DNA of 64,000 bases from Bos javanicus (taxonomy: Eukaryota; Chordata; Mammalia; Artiodactyla; Bovidae), in NCBI RefSeq assembly GCF_032452875.1, contig NC_083868.1, positions 98,080,537-98,144,536 of the forward strand. Reading direction: 5' to 3'. This document shows positions 11,934 through 24,474 of the stretch, one piece after another; within the stretch, counting starts at the first letter, position 1; every line of letters starts with the position of its first letter. The translations under genes and the position numbers were made by a program. The notes under the pieces were generated by a model. The model did not search any database and was not told where the DNA came from. It worked only from the letters and a program-made list of their open reading frames with translations.

Positions 11934-12438
11934 AAAAACCTAGATGGCATGTTAAAAAGCAGAGACATTACTTTGCTGACAAAAGTCCATATAGTCAAAG
12001 CTATGATTTTTCCAGTAGTCATATATGGATGTGAGAGTTGGACCATAAAAAAGGCTGAGCACCGAAGAATTGATGCTTTTGAACCCTGGTGCTGGAGAAG
12101 ACTCTTGAGAGTCCCTTGAACTGCAAGGAGATCAAACCAGTCAATCCTAAAAGAAATCAACCCTGAATATTCACTGGAAGAACTGATGCTGAAGCTGAAG
12201 CTCCAATACTGTGGCCACCTGATACAAAAGCTGGCTCAATGGAAAATACCCTGATGCTAGGGAAGATTGAGGGCAGGAGGAGAAAGGGGCAACAGAGGAC
12301 GATATGGTTGGATGGCATAACTGATTCAGTGGACATGAGTTAGAGCAAACTCCAAGAGACAGTGAAAGACAGGGAAGCTTGGCGTGCTTCAGCCCATGGG
12401 ATCACAGAGTTGGAGTCAACTTATCAACTGAACAACTC
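11934..12438 (+). mobile_element. BovB (RTE) LINE 3' end, sense
   Basis: The 5'-truncated end of BovB encodes the C-terminal part of the ORF2 protein, visible as IYGCESWTIKKAEHRRIDAF in frame from 11916. A stop codon then replaces a tryptophan (RLLRVP*) near 12119. The copy continues through the region equivalent to GRRRRGRQRMRWLDG and ends in the BovB tail (aactgaacaac). It is dead because of truncation, the stop and indels. Confidence 0.95.
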
Positions 12439-12459
12439 CTTAAAAATAATTCTATTATG

Positions 12460-12693
12460 TGACATCTGCTGCTGCTGCTAAGTCGCTTCAGTCATGTCCG
12501 ACTATGCGACCCCATAGATGGCAGCCCACCAGGCTCCCCCATCCCTGGGATTCTCCAGGCAAGAACACTGGAGTGGGTTGCCATTTCCTTCTCCAATGCA
12601 TGACAGTGAAAAGTGAAAGTGAAGCCGCTCAGTTGTGTCTGACTCCAAGTGACCCCATGGACTGTAGCCTATCAGGCTCCTCCCATGACATCT
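12460..12693 (-). mobile_element. BOV-A2 SINE, antisense, 8-bp target duplication
   Basis: In reverse it reads (AGC)n tail, second monomer, linker and part of the first monomer, which breaks off after ggctcctcc. Flanks tgacatct at 12460-12467 and 12686-12693 match. It inserted about 20 bp after the end of the BovB fragment. Confidence 0.95.
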
Positions 12694-12699
12694 ATAGCC

Positions 12700-15600
12700 A
12701 TCCAAATCAACTTTTGATTTCGTTTTTTTCCAGCTAATGTGTTTTCCTGCAAAGTATCTTCAGCATGTTCCTCATAATATAAAGAGACTTTGTTAACATC
12801 AGAATATAGCATGCTTTCTCTTTCTAAGAGAAAATTTGGGGGAAAATGACCTTCCATTAGGCTGTATTAAGGCATCTGCGCTCTCCCCAACATTATTTTC
12901 TATGGTAGTATCAGAGTTGATATGCTTAAAATGAGTGATGTTGGCTTCTTAAGATGGAGTCTAAGAACAGAAGTTTTCATTAGAGGGCAAAGTTACAGCA
13001 GTCCAAAATAGTTACAGCTCCTGGAGTTTTCACTAGAGGGGAATAATGTACTAAAGGATGGCTCACAAACTTTTAAATTATATTTAAATCTGATGACTCC
13101 AGTAGATTTTAACTTCACTCAGAGGCAGGGTTTATTTTCAGGATTCTGTATTCAAGGCCCAAAGAAATGACTAGCTGAATAAAAGCTGCTTCCCAACATT
13201 GGATGAAAAATTGGAATTCCTGTTTATTTCCTGAGATAGATCCTCCCCTGCCCCTATCTAAGCACCACAAAATTCATCAGGAATTATTTTTTTTCCCTCT
13301 GAGTGGTGATCATTTGATTTTAGTCAAACTCCAACTCCCCAATATAAATGCCTAGAGAAAGATGAGGGTTGCAGAGCTTGTCCGGAGTACCTCAAGTGGC
13401 TGTTTGTTCAAAGTACTTGCTGAAGCAGAAACAACCCTTTTTGTTTTGAAAGCATGTTAATGTGATAATGAAATGCACAAAGCAAAGAGGTTCATCCATA
13501 TAAATGGATCATTTAAATAATGAGCAAGGAGGAAGGATGTGGTTTGGTGTCAGTACTGATTAATTAGGACATAAAAATAAATAACCATCCCCACATTGGC
13601 TGCTTCCCTTGAAACTTACTCTATTAGTGGGCAATGAAGTTAATGCAATTGACAATATAATTACAGGTTAGTTAACAGAACAATCTATGAAGAGGCTCTT
13701 GCTTCTTTTACAGCTTTAATTAGCGAGATAGCATCTCTGTTAATTTTCTCATCTCTATCTTGCTAATCTTCTGGTCCTCTTAGAGAAATCTAGTGTTTCC
13801 AATTAATGTCTCAGATTGTGTTAAATATTAGATACAGATAGATAATATTTTTCTAGGTATTCAGTTCAACCAACTTTTATTAAGTGTCTTTCATGTGATA
13901 GTCTCTGTGCATGTGAATGGTAGTGAGTTTATAAAATTACGCTCCTGAAAAAATGCAACAATGTTGACCAGTGAATTTCTTCTGCTATAATCCTTCTCTC
14001 TGGAATCTTTGCACCTTTCATAGGTAGATCCTCAGATTTATTCCCTCACCAAAGAGGTGAACCTTGAGGCAACTTTTATCAGTCTATTTTACACAATCAT
14101 GATTGAGGATAATGTAAGGTAGTTGAAAATTAATGATCAACTCAGCTTCAAATACTCAAGGAACACAAACTTGAGATCTATTACCATCACTAGAGGTCAC
14201 TGAGACTACTGGAAGGGCACTTGGAATGCACACATGCCAGATTACATAAAACAACAAAATCTCACATAAAACTAACTGAGATGCATCCCTATCTCCATAG
14301 TATACCAATAAGGGTGAATGTGGTCTGGTTAATTTCTCCCTGCTATTGTTAAGTGATGAATCCGAGGCTGGTTGTTGCATAGGACAAGTCAGCTGTAAGT
14401 TGGTGGATATTTTCAAAGAACTAATTTCATTCTGATAGAGAGAGCCTTTTCAGTGTTATTTTCAAAAGCTTATTTCACCCTCCTAGTGAAGACATAACTT
14501 TCTTATATTGTGAAATGAAAGAAGAAAATCAAAATTGAATTGTGTTTTGGAGAATAAACAAGAAAAATGCTCTTCACATTGCAGTGATGATTGATGTCTT
14601 CAGATTCTTCTCAAAGATTTATGCTTTTATTTATTTATTTTCCCCTGAACATTCCAGGTTTTCAGTTCAAAGTAAGTTTTCAGGATTTTCTTGACCAAAA
14701 CTTGCCCCTTTCCTCTTTTCCTCTCCTCCCTCCCCTTGTTCTCTCTCACAGTGTAAAACATGGGGAAAGCAGAACATTCTGTTTTTTTCACAATGGTTCA
14801 TTTGTATTCTCTGAACCCAAGACTAAGGCAGGTTCTAATGTCTAACTGTTTTATATCACCACTGAGGTAGCAGTGACATGCTGGCTGCTGATGAATAAAT
14901 ATATTTATCTGGCTTCTAAACCTGCATACACTGTTGAATAATGAGCAGATGTTAACAATTACTCTAAATGTCTTGGATATTTTGTAAAACTTTTATCAAA
15001 CTTAGGGTGGTTTATTGATTTTGTCAGAACCATGCCTTGGGCACAAAACATATTGTCATTTGGGATTCAACACGGGCAAAATGGATGTCCATTAACATTT
15101 TAAACTCAGACACTAGGGTCTTGCTTCTGGAACCTTCTGAACAATAGCTCTCTCTAATACGTTCTTACTCTTCCTGCATGAAACAAAGCATATCCATTGG
15201 CAAATTTTTTATACCCTCACCTTTTAGTATATAGCACAGAAAAAATTAGGACTGAGAGGTAGTGAATATGAAACTTGGACACCAGCTCCATGCATTTCAG
15301 GTAAACATTACAACCCAGCTCACTGAAAATGACCCATGTTTGTTTCTAAAATAAATGAACAAAAAAATCTATATTCCCATCTCTCTGGAGTTATGTTTTG
15401 CTTTTTTGTTCCTTTTTGTAACATCAAGCCTTTTGAGTGGAATGATACAGAAAGTCACTTTGGATTCAAATATAAAATAAGGCCATCCATCATGTTAACA
15501 ATTTAATTACCTGAGTATATATTTTTTCCAACAAAAAACCCCATTATTTGCTGTATATCTTATTACGGAGCCGTTGCCCCAGGACAACTTGGCTGTCATG

Positions 15601-15960
15601 GAGCGGGCCTTGTGGTAAGAAATGGCAAGATAGGGAGCAGATAAGCCAAGCGGTCCTCTGCCTCCATGCCAGGCCTTCTCAGAGCCCGTGTTTGCTCCAG
15701 GCCTCACCTGTTAGCGTCCCTGTAAGCTTTGCTGCAACAGTGAAATGCTGACTTGTAAAGGCAGCCAAGCGTGACAGAGAGAGTGAAGGGTCGAATGAAA
15801 TAGAAATGTGATATTTTCTATCTTCTGAGGGCCCAGGAAATAGGAGGCCTGCTGCCGAGCTGGGGCTTCGCCTTCACTATCAAACTGAACACCAGGGAAG
15901 TGGTGAGATTTACTGTCTAGGACTTGCACACAAGGCCTGAGGTTGCACTGGTTGCTTAAG
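12700..15960. other. Unique AT-rich DNA, no gene seen
   Basis: No transposon is recognised except a possible L2/MIR scrap near 13858-13910. A pyrimidine-rich tract lies at 14705-14750. A cluster of TAAT-type homeodomain words at 13555-13765 is discussed as a finding. The 15550-15720 part is richer in G+C but shows no supported exon. Confidence 0.55.
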
Positions 15961-15968
15961 CATCTGCT

Positions 15969-16079
15969 TTCCCAGTGTCCTTGCCAGGAGAATCCCATGG
16001 ACAGAGGAGCCTGGCAGACTACAGTCCATGGGGTTGCAAAGAGTTGGACACAACTGAGCACACACGCACATTCCCAGTG
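15969..16079 (+). mobile_element. Bov-tA/Bov-A SINE, strongly 5' truncated
   Basis: Only the last 90 or so bases of the body remain (ggagaatcccatggacagag to actgagcacacacgcac). They are flanked by identical ttcccagtg at 15969-15977 and 16071-16079, so the truncation happened at insertion. Confidence 0.93.
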
Positions 16080-16251
16080 ATTGTGGATTAAAGAATCATT
16101 TCATCATGGAGAAAATGAGGAGACTAGACTGAGGGAGGCAAAGCAGAAAAGCCTTTGGGCCTTCTCAGGGCACTGGGATTTAGGGACCTCCCCTGCTTCC
16201 CAGCTCTCATCAGGTGGTGGGCAAATATCTGTGATGTCAGCCTTTTGTTTG

Positions 16252-16540
16252 CTTTATTTTTATTTTTTTAATTGGAGGATAATTGCTTTATAGTGTTACA
16301 TTGGTTTCTGCTGTACAGCAGTGTGAAACAGCTATAAGTATATATATATATATATTCCCTCCCTCTTTTGCTTCCCTCCACTCCCCCACCCCCATGCCAG
16401 CCCTCTAGTTCATCACAGAGCACCAAGCTGAGCTCCCTATTTTATTCAGCAGCTTCCCACTGTCTGTTTTACACATGGTAGTATATATATGTCAATGCTA
16501 CTCCCTCAGTTTGACCCACCTTTTTTTTTTTTTTCTAAAT
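16252..16540 (-). mobile_element. L1 3' end, antisense
   Basis: Starts with the reversed tail (tttttttaattggaggataa) and continues through tggtttctgctgtacagcag, a (TA)n block, gttcatcacagagcaccaag and cttcccactgtctgttttac. These are standard parts of the ruminant L1 3' untranslated region. No L1 coding sequence remains. Confidence 0.88.
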
Positions 16541-17023
16541 CACATGTCCTGTTATGAATACCTATAATGACCTAAGTTGATAAATTGATAATATGGCAAC
16601 AGTCCTGTCTGCTTTGGGGGTTTGAGGTCCTAAGGTAGCAAGGACATTTTTTCCTGCTCTTACAGTTTTATGCAACGTGGTTGGCAGTTTGACTTTGGCT
16701 TGCTCCCTTGCATTGTCAACCGAGGAAGACAGAAAACAAAGACCAGACTTCAACCAACCATTTGTACACGCTGCCTGTTTCCTGGCTGGATAATGTTACA
16801 AGAAAAGAAGGTGTTCTATTCTTACTAAGGCTCTGAATTGAGGATAATTCTTGCATTTCAGAGCAGGGGTCTGATAAATGATGGAGACAGAAGGGCTTGA
16901 AGGAAAACCCTGGGAATGAATCTTACAGGTAGCAGGGGGCAAGCCGCCTAATGGAAAACTTTGCTTCTGAACCTTGACGAGGTGGCCCTACTGGACCTCT
17001 CTCTTCCCCCCACTCCTACTTTC

Positions 17024-17170
17024 TTTGTTGTTTTTTTTTTAACTTTTTATTTTATATTGGAGTGTAGCTGATTAACAATGTTGTGATAGTTTCACATGGA
17101 CAGCAGAAGGACTCAGCCATACATACACATGTGTCCATTCACCCTCAGACCTCCCTCCTATCCAGGGCCC
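17024..17170 (-). mobile_element. L1 3' end, antisense, short
   Basis: T run, then ttatattggagtgtagctga, then ttcacatggacagcagaagg and cctccctcctatccagggc, matching the ruminant L1 3' untranslated region in reverse. About 140 bp. Confidence 0.82.
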
Positions 17171-20100
17171 CCACTTTCTTTTAATTTTAGGACACACAAT
17201 TTGCGAAAAATATTTGAGAATCTTACTCCAGCTTTTGCCCAAAGAAGAGCTGCTGATCATTTTAAACAAATACATGGAAATTCCTTCCAAACAGATTTCA
17301 GTGGAGATAATTCAGCCATCACAACGATGACTAGGAGAGGGTGGTTTTTCTTATGAGTTCCTTGATAACTTTACAAATGCATCTGATTTTCACAGCGAAT
17401 GCATGTTTTCATAAATGGAAACAAATAAAACAGTAGGCAAGGGCTTTCTCAAAAGGCTTGCCAAGTACATTAAACACACAAAAGTACATTCACAGTGAAA
17501 GTTGGTTGAAAACAGCTGTTTTAAAGGATTTTTGGTGGATGCAGTTAACAGCATCATCATTATAAGGCCTGAAGCGAACGTGTTACTGATTACACCCCAT
17601 TAAGAAGTTGGAATGTGTTCCCCACAGCACATGCTGTTTGGAAATAACAACTAACTCTAAAACAGTCAGCTAAGACTTTCTTAGGGGTTGTGCAGCCTAT
17701 CTATAAAGATAAAATTCTCATGAAAATGAAAGTACATCTTATCTTAACCAATCAGAATATTTTTAACAGTATTGTTTGAGTAGAGCTTTCTTTAACGTCT
17801 CTCACCTTTTCCCCAAGCCTTCTCTGCCTTCTCCAGTCAGACAGACACTCTACTGAAGTTGTACAAGAAGCCAGACCTGAAGGAAGTCTGGGGCTTCAAT
17901 TTGCTGGCCAGTGTGTCTGAGTGTAAAACGCAGTGCAGTTCCAGGTCAGCCCGTGATAGAATGTGTTTGCCCTGGGAGCAGAGAGCACTCTTCAGGGTGG
18001 GTGGGAAGGTTGTGGTGGGGTCTGTGGGATATGGAAAATTTAATAAGGACCATGGGATTACTGCTCCGAGAAGTAATGTTCATGTGTTGAAAAGGCACTG
18101 TCAGAATGCCACGGAAGCAGGGCTGCCGCATGTCTGTAGCTCGGCTGTTATTGTTCGGCCTGTGTCTGCGCTGCCTGTCCACCGTGGCACTCAAGGGCTC
18201 CATAGACACTTTTTATAATGGCCCTGAAGCCTCCCCGGGGCCCTTCGGGTTAGTTGGGAAGGAATTTAAGTCCAATGCTTGGTAAGAAAAAAAGAGGGCT
18301 TTTTCACCTTTCCACACATTTGAAAGAAGGGTCAGATTTCTCCTCGTGTTGAAAGAGTCACCGCTGGGGACTAACCTCCTTTCCCTCTGCAGGGGCCACT
18401 CTGTGGGCCGTGTTAGGAAGGGCAGTCTCTCCTCTCCTGCTCCTTGAGTGAGGGGGGGGAAGCACCTCGAAGTCCAGGGAAGAAGGGGCATCCTACATGC
18501 ATGTGAAACAGAGACAGAGGTAGCAATGCTGATATAAAGATATGATCATATAAAAGAATGTTCTTATTATTTCAGTTGTGAGAAGCATATTTGAGTCCCA
18601 TGGATGGGACTTTAATAAGCTCTATAAATTTTGTGAGCCCCCGTGTTCTTATTTTTAGAAAGAGAAAAATAAGACCTACTATATATAATTTTTGTGAGTA
18701 GCACATACTAAACATATACATATATATATATAGGTACAGATTTGTATATATCTACATGTGTACAAGCACATATGTGTATAAATGTGTATGTGTTTTGTGT
18801 GCACATACACTTTATAAAAATGGATGTCAGAATTTTTGCTACAAGAATCCCTCGGGGACTTTGGGACTATGTGAGATTTCAGATTGTAAAGAGGTCTCAT
18901 TGTTTGCTGATCAGGAGGAGGAGGGTTCCTGGGAAAATCCTTCTCGCCTGACCAATTGGGAACTTTGGAGACCCTCAGGGTTACGCTGAGGCAAAAATAG
19001 ACTTTTTCGGCTAGAGTACATCCCTGCTTAGAGTGAGCAGCAATCGTAATCTAAACTCTCAAGATTCCCAAGACTGTTAGAACGTGACTCGGGCCTTCCT
19101 GAAAAGCTGTCACACACCAGATTCTAACATCTACGAGCATGGGGGTATTGCAGTCCCATTCCCTATGTGGTAACTTCGAATTCGTCTTCCTGGATGGCAC
19201 AGTCCTTAGAGGGCAGATGGCTCTACTCAGCAGAGTCTTGATGGGGGAGTTCTGACCTCGACAGAGAAGTCTAGTGACAGAGCCTGGCACTGGGCTGCAC
19301 ACCTGAAGGAACTGTTTCTAATGGGGACGCGCTCTACAAAGCGCCTTTTGTCCAAGCCGACGGTGGGGGAAACGAGTGGAAATGCAGATAAGTTTATTAC
19401 ACAAAAACTTTGATGTAACAGATAAATATATTATTGATAACACTGCAACCATGACTCTTAGGGAATGTTTTTGATAACATGACACAAATATTAGTATTAC
19501 CAACTATCAGTAGAAGTCGTTTGCTACAAAGAAAATACAGTTGATTTTGAACAAAGGGAATGGTTTTAGGTGTCACCTATGAGGCTGTGTCACTGTGTAA
19601 TTATGTCTATTGCCGTTTCCTGTTTCAGTGAATTGTGGGCAAAGTAAATTATTTTAAGAAACCTGCATGGAAATGCATTTCAAAAATCATTTGGTTTCTT
19701 TGTAGTAAAATTAATTTATTACACATTAAAAAAAGAGAGGATGCCCAGGGAAATTGTACCCAGAAATTTAGGAGATGAGATTTATGATTTGATATTTCAG
19801 TTTGGCAAATGGAAGTGAGCTGGAGATGGGTTCCTTCATATATGAACTGTAATCTGTTTTATTATTATTATTTAAATAATCAAGGTAATTTATTATTTTT
19901 TCCTGGCAAACAAGCTATTTTTTCTCTTATTGTACAAATAAATCTTATATTTAATACATATACTCATTCTTCCCCTTTACCCTTCATTCTCCCTCTTCCC
20001 TTCAATTCTATAATCATTTACTGAACATCTACTATGCCCTAAGTGCGATTTAAGTTTAGTTACTAGGCATGCAAAAAGAAAGTAGATTGAGTTTCTGATT

Positions 20101-20297
20101 CTGAGTAACTCATATAATTTCTTTCGTTAAAATTCTGGAGGTGATTGAAGTAATCATCTCCTCTGGAAAAAATTGTTCTCATGGAAAAAAAATTTTGTTT
20201 AGAAATTACTCTAAAAGAGAGACCTCTCAACTGAGTGTTCATTTGCCGGGGGCTATAAAAGATGATCTCTTAAAGACCATCTTAATAAAAATCTTAA
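17171..20297. other. Unique DNA with a dinucleotide-rich stretch, no gene seen
   Basis: No interspersed repeat is recognised. An impure TA/TG tract spans about 18715-18805. The 17820-18490 part is relatively G+C-rich and gives 87-119-codon frames on both strands, none with a recognisable domain. A short L2/MIR-like string (catttactgaacatctactatg) lies at 20013-20035. Confidence 0.55.
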
Positions 20298-20309
20298 GAC
20301 CTGTTTTTA

Positions 20310-20548
20310 CTTTATTGTCATTGTTTGTGCTTAGCCTCATCCAACTCTTTGCAACCCCAAGGACTGTAGCCTGCCAGGCTCCTCAGTCTGTAAATTTTCC
20401 AGGCAAGAATCTGAAGCAGATTGTCATTTCCTACTCCAGGGTATCTTCTCAATTCAGAGATCTTCTCACCCCAGAGCCTGACCCTGAGTCTCCTGTGTCT
20501 CCTGCATTGGCAGGTGGATTCTTTATCACTGTGTCACCTGGGAAGCCC
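20310..20548 (-). mobile_element. Bov-tA SINE, antisense
   Basis: In reverse: the Bov-A body (ctttgcaaccccaaggactg), then the tRNA-derived head ending in gtcacctgggaagccc at 20548. It contains a small insertion (gagcctgaccctgag) relative to typical copies. It directly abuts the next SINE head to head. Confidence 0.92.
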
Positions 20549-20740
20549 CTGCACAGTGGTAAAGGATCCACCTGCCAATGCAGGAGATGCAGGTTTGATC
20601 CCTGGGATGGAAAGATCCCCTGGAGAAGGGAATGGCAACCTGCTGCAGTATTCTTGCCTGAAAAACTCCACGAACAGAGGAACCTGATAGGCTACTGTCC
20701 ATGGGGTTGCAGAGTCAGATGCGACTGAGCAGTCATGCAT
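20549..20740 (+). mobile_element. Bov-tA SINE, sense, head-to-head with the preceding copy
   Basis: Runs from cagtggtaaaggatccacct through the tRNA-like box and body to tgcgactgagcag. It lacks the first bases of the head, which are shared with or replaced by the junction. With 20310-20548 it forms an inverted repeat with almost no spacer. Confidence 0.92.
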
Positions 20741-20787
20741 TGGCCTATTTTAACTTTAGCTTTATCAATATTATATTATTATGTATG

Positions 20788-20871
20788 TAGTGGATTGGCC
20801 AAAATGTTCATTTGATGTTTTCCTTAAGATGTTACAGAAAAACCTGAGTGAACTTTGGCCAACCCAATATT
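20788..20871. mobile_element. Mariner-type MITE (ruminant), hairpin
   Basis: About 84 bp, palindromic. The left arm tggattggccaaaatgttca pairs with the right arm gaactttggccaacccaat around a centre ttaagatgttacag. Short mariner-derived hairpins starting ttgggttggccaaaa are common in ruminant genomes. Here the arms carry mismatches, so the copy is not recent. Confidence 0.85.
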
Positions 20872-20994
20872 AGTACATTAGCATAGAGAAAACTATGTAA
20901 ATAAATACACATGTACATTGGGCAATGCATGCTGAAAAATGTTTTACTGACAGGGACTGTGACAGTAAACATTTGAGGACTGTTGTTCTGGATT

Positions 20995-21090
20995 ATATTC
21001 TTTATGAGAGCAGAGAACCTCTGCATCTTGTTCAGCCCTTTGCTGTGAGTGGCAGTGTCTGGCACATTTGGGCACAATAAATATTCAGAA
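20995..21090 (+). repeat. L2 LINE 3' end, sense
   Basis: The order 'catcttgttcagccctttgc', 'gtgtctggcacatttgg', 'cacaataaatattcag' and an (AATA)-rich tail corresponds to the L2 3' terminus. Confidence 0.65.
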
Positions 21091-21758
21091 AAAGAATAAA
21101 TAAATGAACAAGTAAACTAACAAATGGTGTATCTACCTTTCCTTCACCATTTCTATATAAAAACTTCTACCTCATGTGGCATATATTTTTTAAAAGACTC
21201 ATGTGGAGAGAGATATCTTTTCCCTGTTTTCGAGTCTAATTGTGGGTCTATGCAGCACCATATTAGAGGAGAAATCTGGAGGGAACAGAGGCTTGTTCTC
21301 CATCAAATCATACATTTTGGGCTACTGTGCTTGTTGCTTAATTGCTTGGCTTTGAAAATAGCCTATCATGGACCTAACACTTGAAGGAACTCAAAGAAAT
21401 GTGATGGTAGACCATCACGTCCTTTCTAGGCAGGATGATGCAGGCAAACTGGTTTGCACTCTAAGCAATCTCTGCATCCTCCCCCAGGAATCTACTTCAA
21501 TGCTGGAATTCAGGTGTGCATTGAAAGATAATGTTATGTGAACAAAGAAAAATATGGTAAGGATAAGCGTCTTAGGCTTGGTGATGAACATTGCTTAACA
21601 GGGTCATTTTATTTTTCTTTGTTTTAGTAGAGAGGAGGAGGGAGGTTTTGTGAATTCATGGAAAGCTTGGAAGTCTAGCAATATAGTCCAAAAGAAATAA
21701 TATGCAAAAAATTCAGAACAAACAACCCTGGAGTCTAACACTGATGTTTTCTTTACAT

Positions 21759-21925
21759 CAGTACTTCTCTGACTGTAATGTGAATGTGTTTCCCTTTGGG
21801 CTTTGTTAAAATTCAGATTCTGACTTGGCATTACTGGAGTGGGACTGAGATTCTGCATTTCTAACAGGTTTCCACTTGATGCTGATGTTTTTATCCACAG
21901 ATCATCTTTGAATAGCAAGATTCTG
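21759..21925. mobile_element. MER5A-type hAT DNA transposon relic
   Basis: Begins cagtacttctctgac and contains gttaaaattcagattctgac and gagattctgcatttctaaca. It ends tgaatagcaag and matches the layout of MER5A, a non-autonomous Charlie/hAT element. Strand is not assigned because conventions for this short element vary. Confidence 0.8.
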
Positions 21926-22194
21926 CATCATAGCTCTCACACATGTGATAGGGTTAAAGACAACCTTGCTGAGTAGGTTGGTGTAGATTGCTTAGGATAA
22001 TCAGAGCAAAAAGAATTTTTTTTGCTGTTTAGTGACCATTTTGAAAATTGTCACTACTGCTTTTCAGCTGGGCCATCACAACAATCCCAGATTTTGGTTA
22101 GTATCTTTTCCCTGCTCTGAGCTTCCTCCAATGCCATCAGTCTCTGTCTAGAACACAGCATCATCATACAACTCCCAGCTATAAAGGCCCACAG

Positions 22195-22517
22195 TGGACA
22201 GCAAGGAGATCAAACCAGTCCATCCTAAGGGTAATCAACTCTGAATATTCTTTGGAAGGACTGATGCTGAAGCTGAAGCTCCAATACTTTGGCCACATGA
22301 TGTGAAGAGTCAACTTATTGGGAAGACCTTGATGCTGTGAAAGATTGAGGGTGGGAGGAGAAGGGGGTGTTAGAGGACAAGGTGGTTGGATGATATCACC
22401 GACTCAATGGGCATGAATTTGAACAAGCTCTGGGAGGTAATGAAAGACAGGGAAAGATGGGCATACTATATAGTCCATGGGATTGCAGAGTCAGACATGA
22501 TAGTGACTGAACAGTGG
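22195..22517 (+). mobile_element. BovB LINE 3' end, sense
   Basis: From gcaaggagatcaaaccagtc through actgatgctgaagctgaagc, ggtgggaggagaaggggg and the final gagtcagacatgatagtgac. It holds only the extreme C-terminal coding part and the tail, with indels. Confidence 0.93.
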
Positions 22518-24235
22518 TGCTCCAGTCATCCAATAGGATGAATTACAGCTTTTGAACATATCATATTAGAGCCTAAACTCTGCCACTTACCTTTCACCCA
22601 CATCTCCTGCCTGCCACTACCTATCCCATGGCCACACCCCTCCCCATCCATGTATGTTTTATTCCATCCACCCCACATACAGCATGCTTGCTCTTTTGCT
22701 TCCATGAAATTTCATTTCTAAATCTGTTCTAGTTCTTTAAACAATTGCTTATTTATAAACTTACCTCATTATGTTTAAAAAAGTTATAAACAATTATATT
22801 TATAAACTTCTTACAAGGGAATGATGGGGTATTAAATTGTGTGTTTGTGTGTGCCTGTGTGTGTGATACCTGGCATTATAAATTATATAATGAACACACA
22901 ATAAACGCTTGTTGAATGGATACACTAGATGCTTGATACAACCACAGTTGTGTTGGATTAGGATGTGAGATGGGTGAATTGTTATAAAACTTGAAAGAAA
23001 GTAAATTAATTAGGCTCAGAGAATTGCCTGGACTTTATAATAAATTGCTCAAGATAATAATTTTATGATTAAAGAAATCAGGGAAATTGCAAACATTGCA
23101 GAGCAGTTTCTTTAGCTGGCCTTGACCAATGAATGGCATGTTGAGAGTAGTAGAGAAGGATGGCGCTAGCTCTAGATTGCATCTCATCCTGTGTCACGTT
23201 CTGGAGATTTTTCTCCCTTCCAGCCAACTTTATTTCACTCAGAAGAGTTATAGTCTGGGTGACTTATGACCAACAACGATAGCTGGCCCATTTGTCTTTG
23301 TCCTCTCTAACTCTCTGGTTTATAATTTCTACCTGTGGGACTGTTGTTCATTTCGAAGAGATCTCTGTGGAAGAACTTTCAAGGGTGGTGCTTTAAAAAA
23401 TCTTGACCCATTCATAACAACAATAAAACACTAGACTTTGGTTTTGTCTTGCAAGCAAGATAGCAGAGACTTTGCCTTTGGGAAAACAACAGAAATGGCC
23501 ATAATCAAAGGGGTAAGCTTGTTTTGTTAGAACAGCAGTATTGGTTAAGAAAAGAAAACAACTAGTCACCAGGCAACCGTATTGTTAATTAAAATGTAGA
23601 TTAAGATTGAATATGGTTTTTAAGATGCACTTAAATAAGTAGGTATTAACTAAATAGCATTATCTTTGATTTGTTATCACAAAACTATGTGTGCATACAG
23701 TTATATTTTCACACCCACAAATGTACATATACAAACATGTAAAATATCTTTAATTTCCTGGAATGGAATTCTCTAGCATTCCTACTGCTGGAAGTTCAGA
23801 AGACACCCTTCTTCTTTTCTCTTTTCTGTTCCCTCAAGTTTCCCTTTTTGTGTTTCTACCACTATGACCCACTTACCCTTGCCCACTTTTCTCTCCCCTC
23901 CTATGTGTCACATATTTCCCACTCGACAGCTATTTAACAGGCGACTTGCTCTGTCTTCTTTTGTGCAGTAGGAGGAAAGAGGGGAGAGTAGTATTGAAGA
24001 AATTTACGCAGTAAATTCCAATGTTCCAGCCAGTGAATAAGACCCTTGATTCTAAACACAAAGCAAAGGCAAGATTCGAACCACAAGAAAGATTGGGATT
24101 TGTGGTCATGCCCTAGCCTCTCTAGATTGCTGAGGTCCTGGTTATTATGGTGGTGCATGAGGTATAGGCAAGCTGAGTCCCTGGCCAATTTGGAGAAAAT
24201 GCTTAGAAATTCAAATAAAGATCAAATTAGAAACA
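22518..24235. other. Unique AT-rich DNA with a (TG)n tract
   Basis: An impure (TG)n lies at 22838-22864. The tail-like string caataaacgcttgttgaatg at 22900-22920 may be an L2 or MIR end. No gene is seen. Confidence 0.55.
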
Positions 24236-24472
24236 CACTAGGGGCTTCCCTGGTGGCTCAGATGGTAAAGAATCTGCTTGCAATGTAGGAGGCCCGGGTT
24301 CCATCCCTGGGTCACGAAGATCTCCTGGAGAAGGGAATGGCAACCATTCCAGTCTTCTCGCCTGGAGAATCCCGTGGCCAGAGGAGCCTGGCAGGCTACA
24401 GTCCATGGGAGCTCAAAGAGTGGGACAGGACTGAGTGACTAACATTTCACATTTTCATTTCAAAAACACACT
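24231..24472 (+). mobile_element. Bov-tA SINE, full length, 9-bp target duplication
   Basis: Starts ggggcttccctggtggctca at 24241 and ends with the tail aacatttcacattttcattt. Flanks aaacacact at 24231-24239 and 24464-24472 match. Confidence 0.95.
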
Positions 24473-24474
24473 CA

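Noticed and set aside
17859..18491. G+C-richer frames on both strands as an exon
   Set aside because: Frames overlap on opposite strands, have no domain and no paired splice sites; composition alone explains them.
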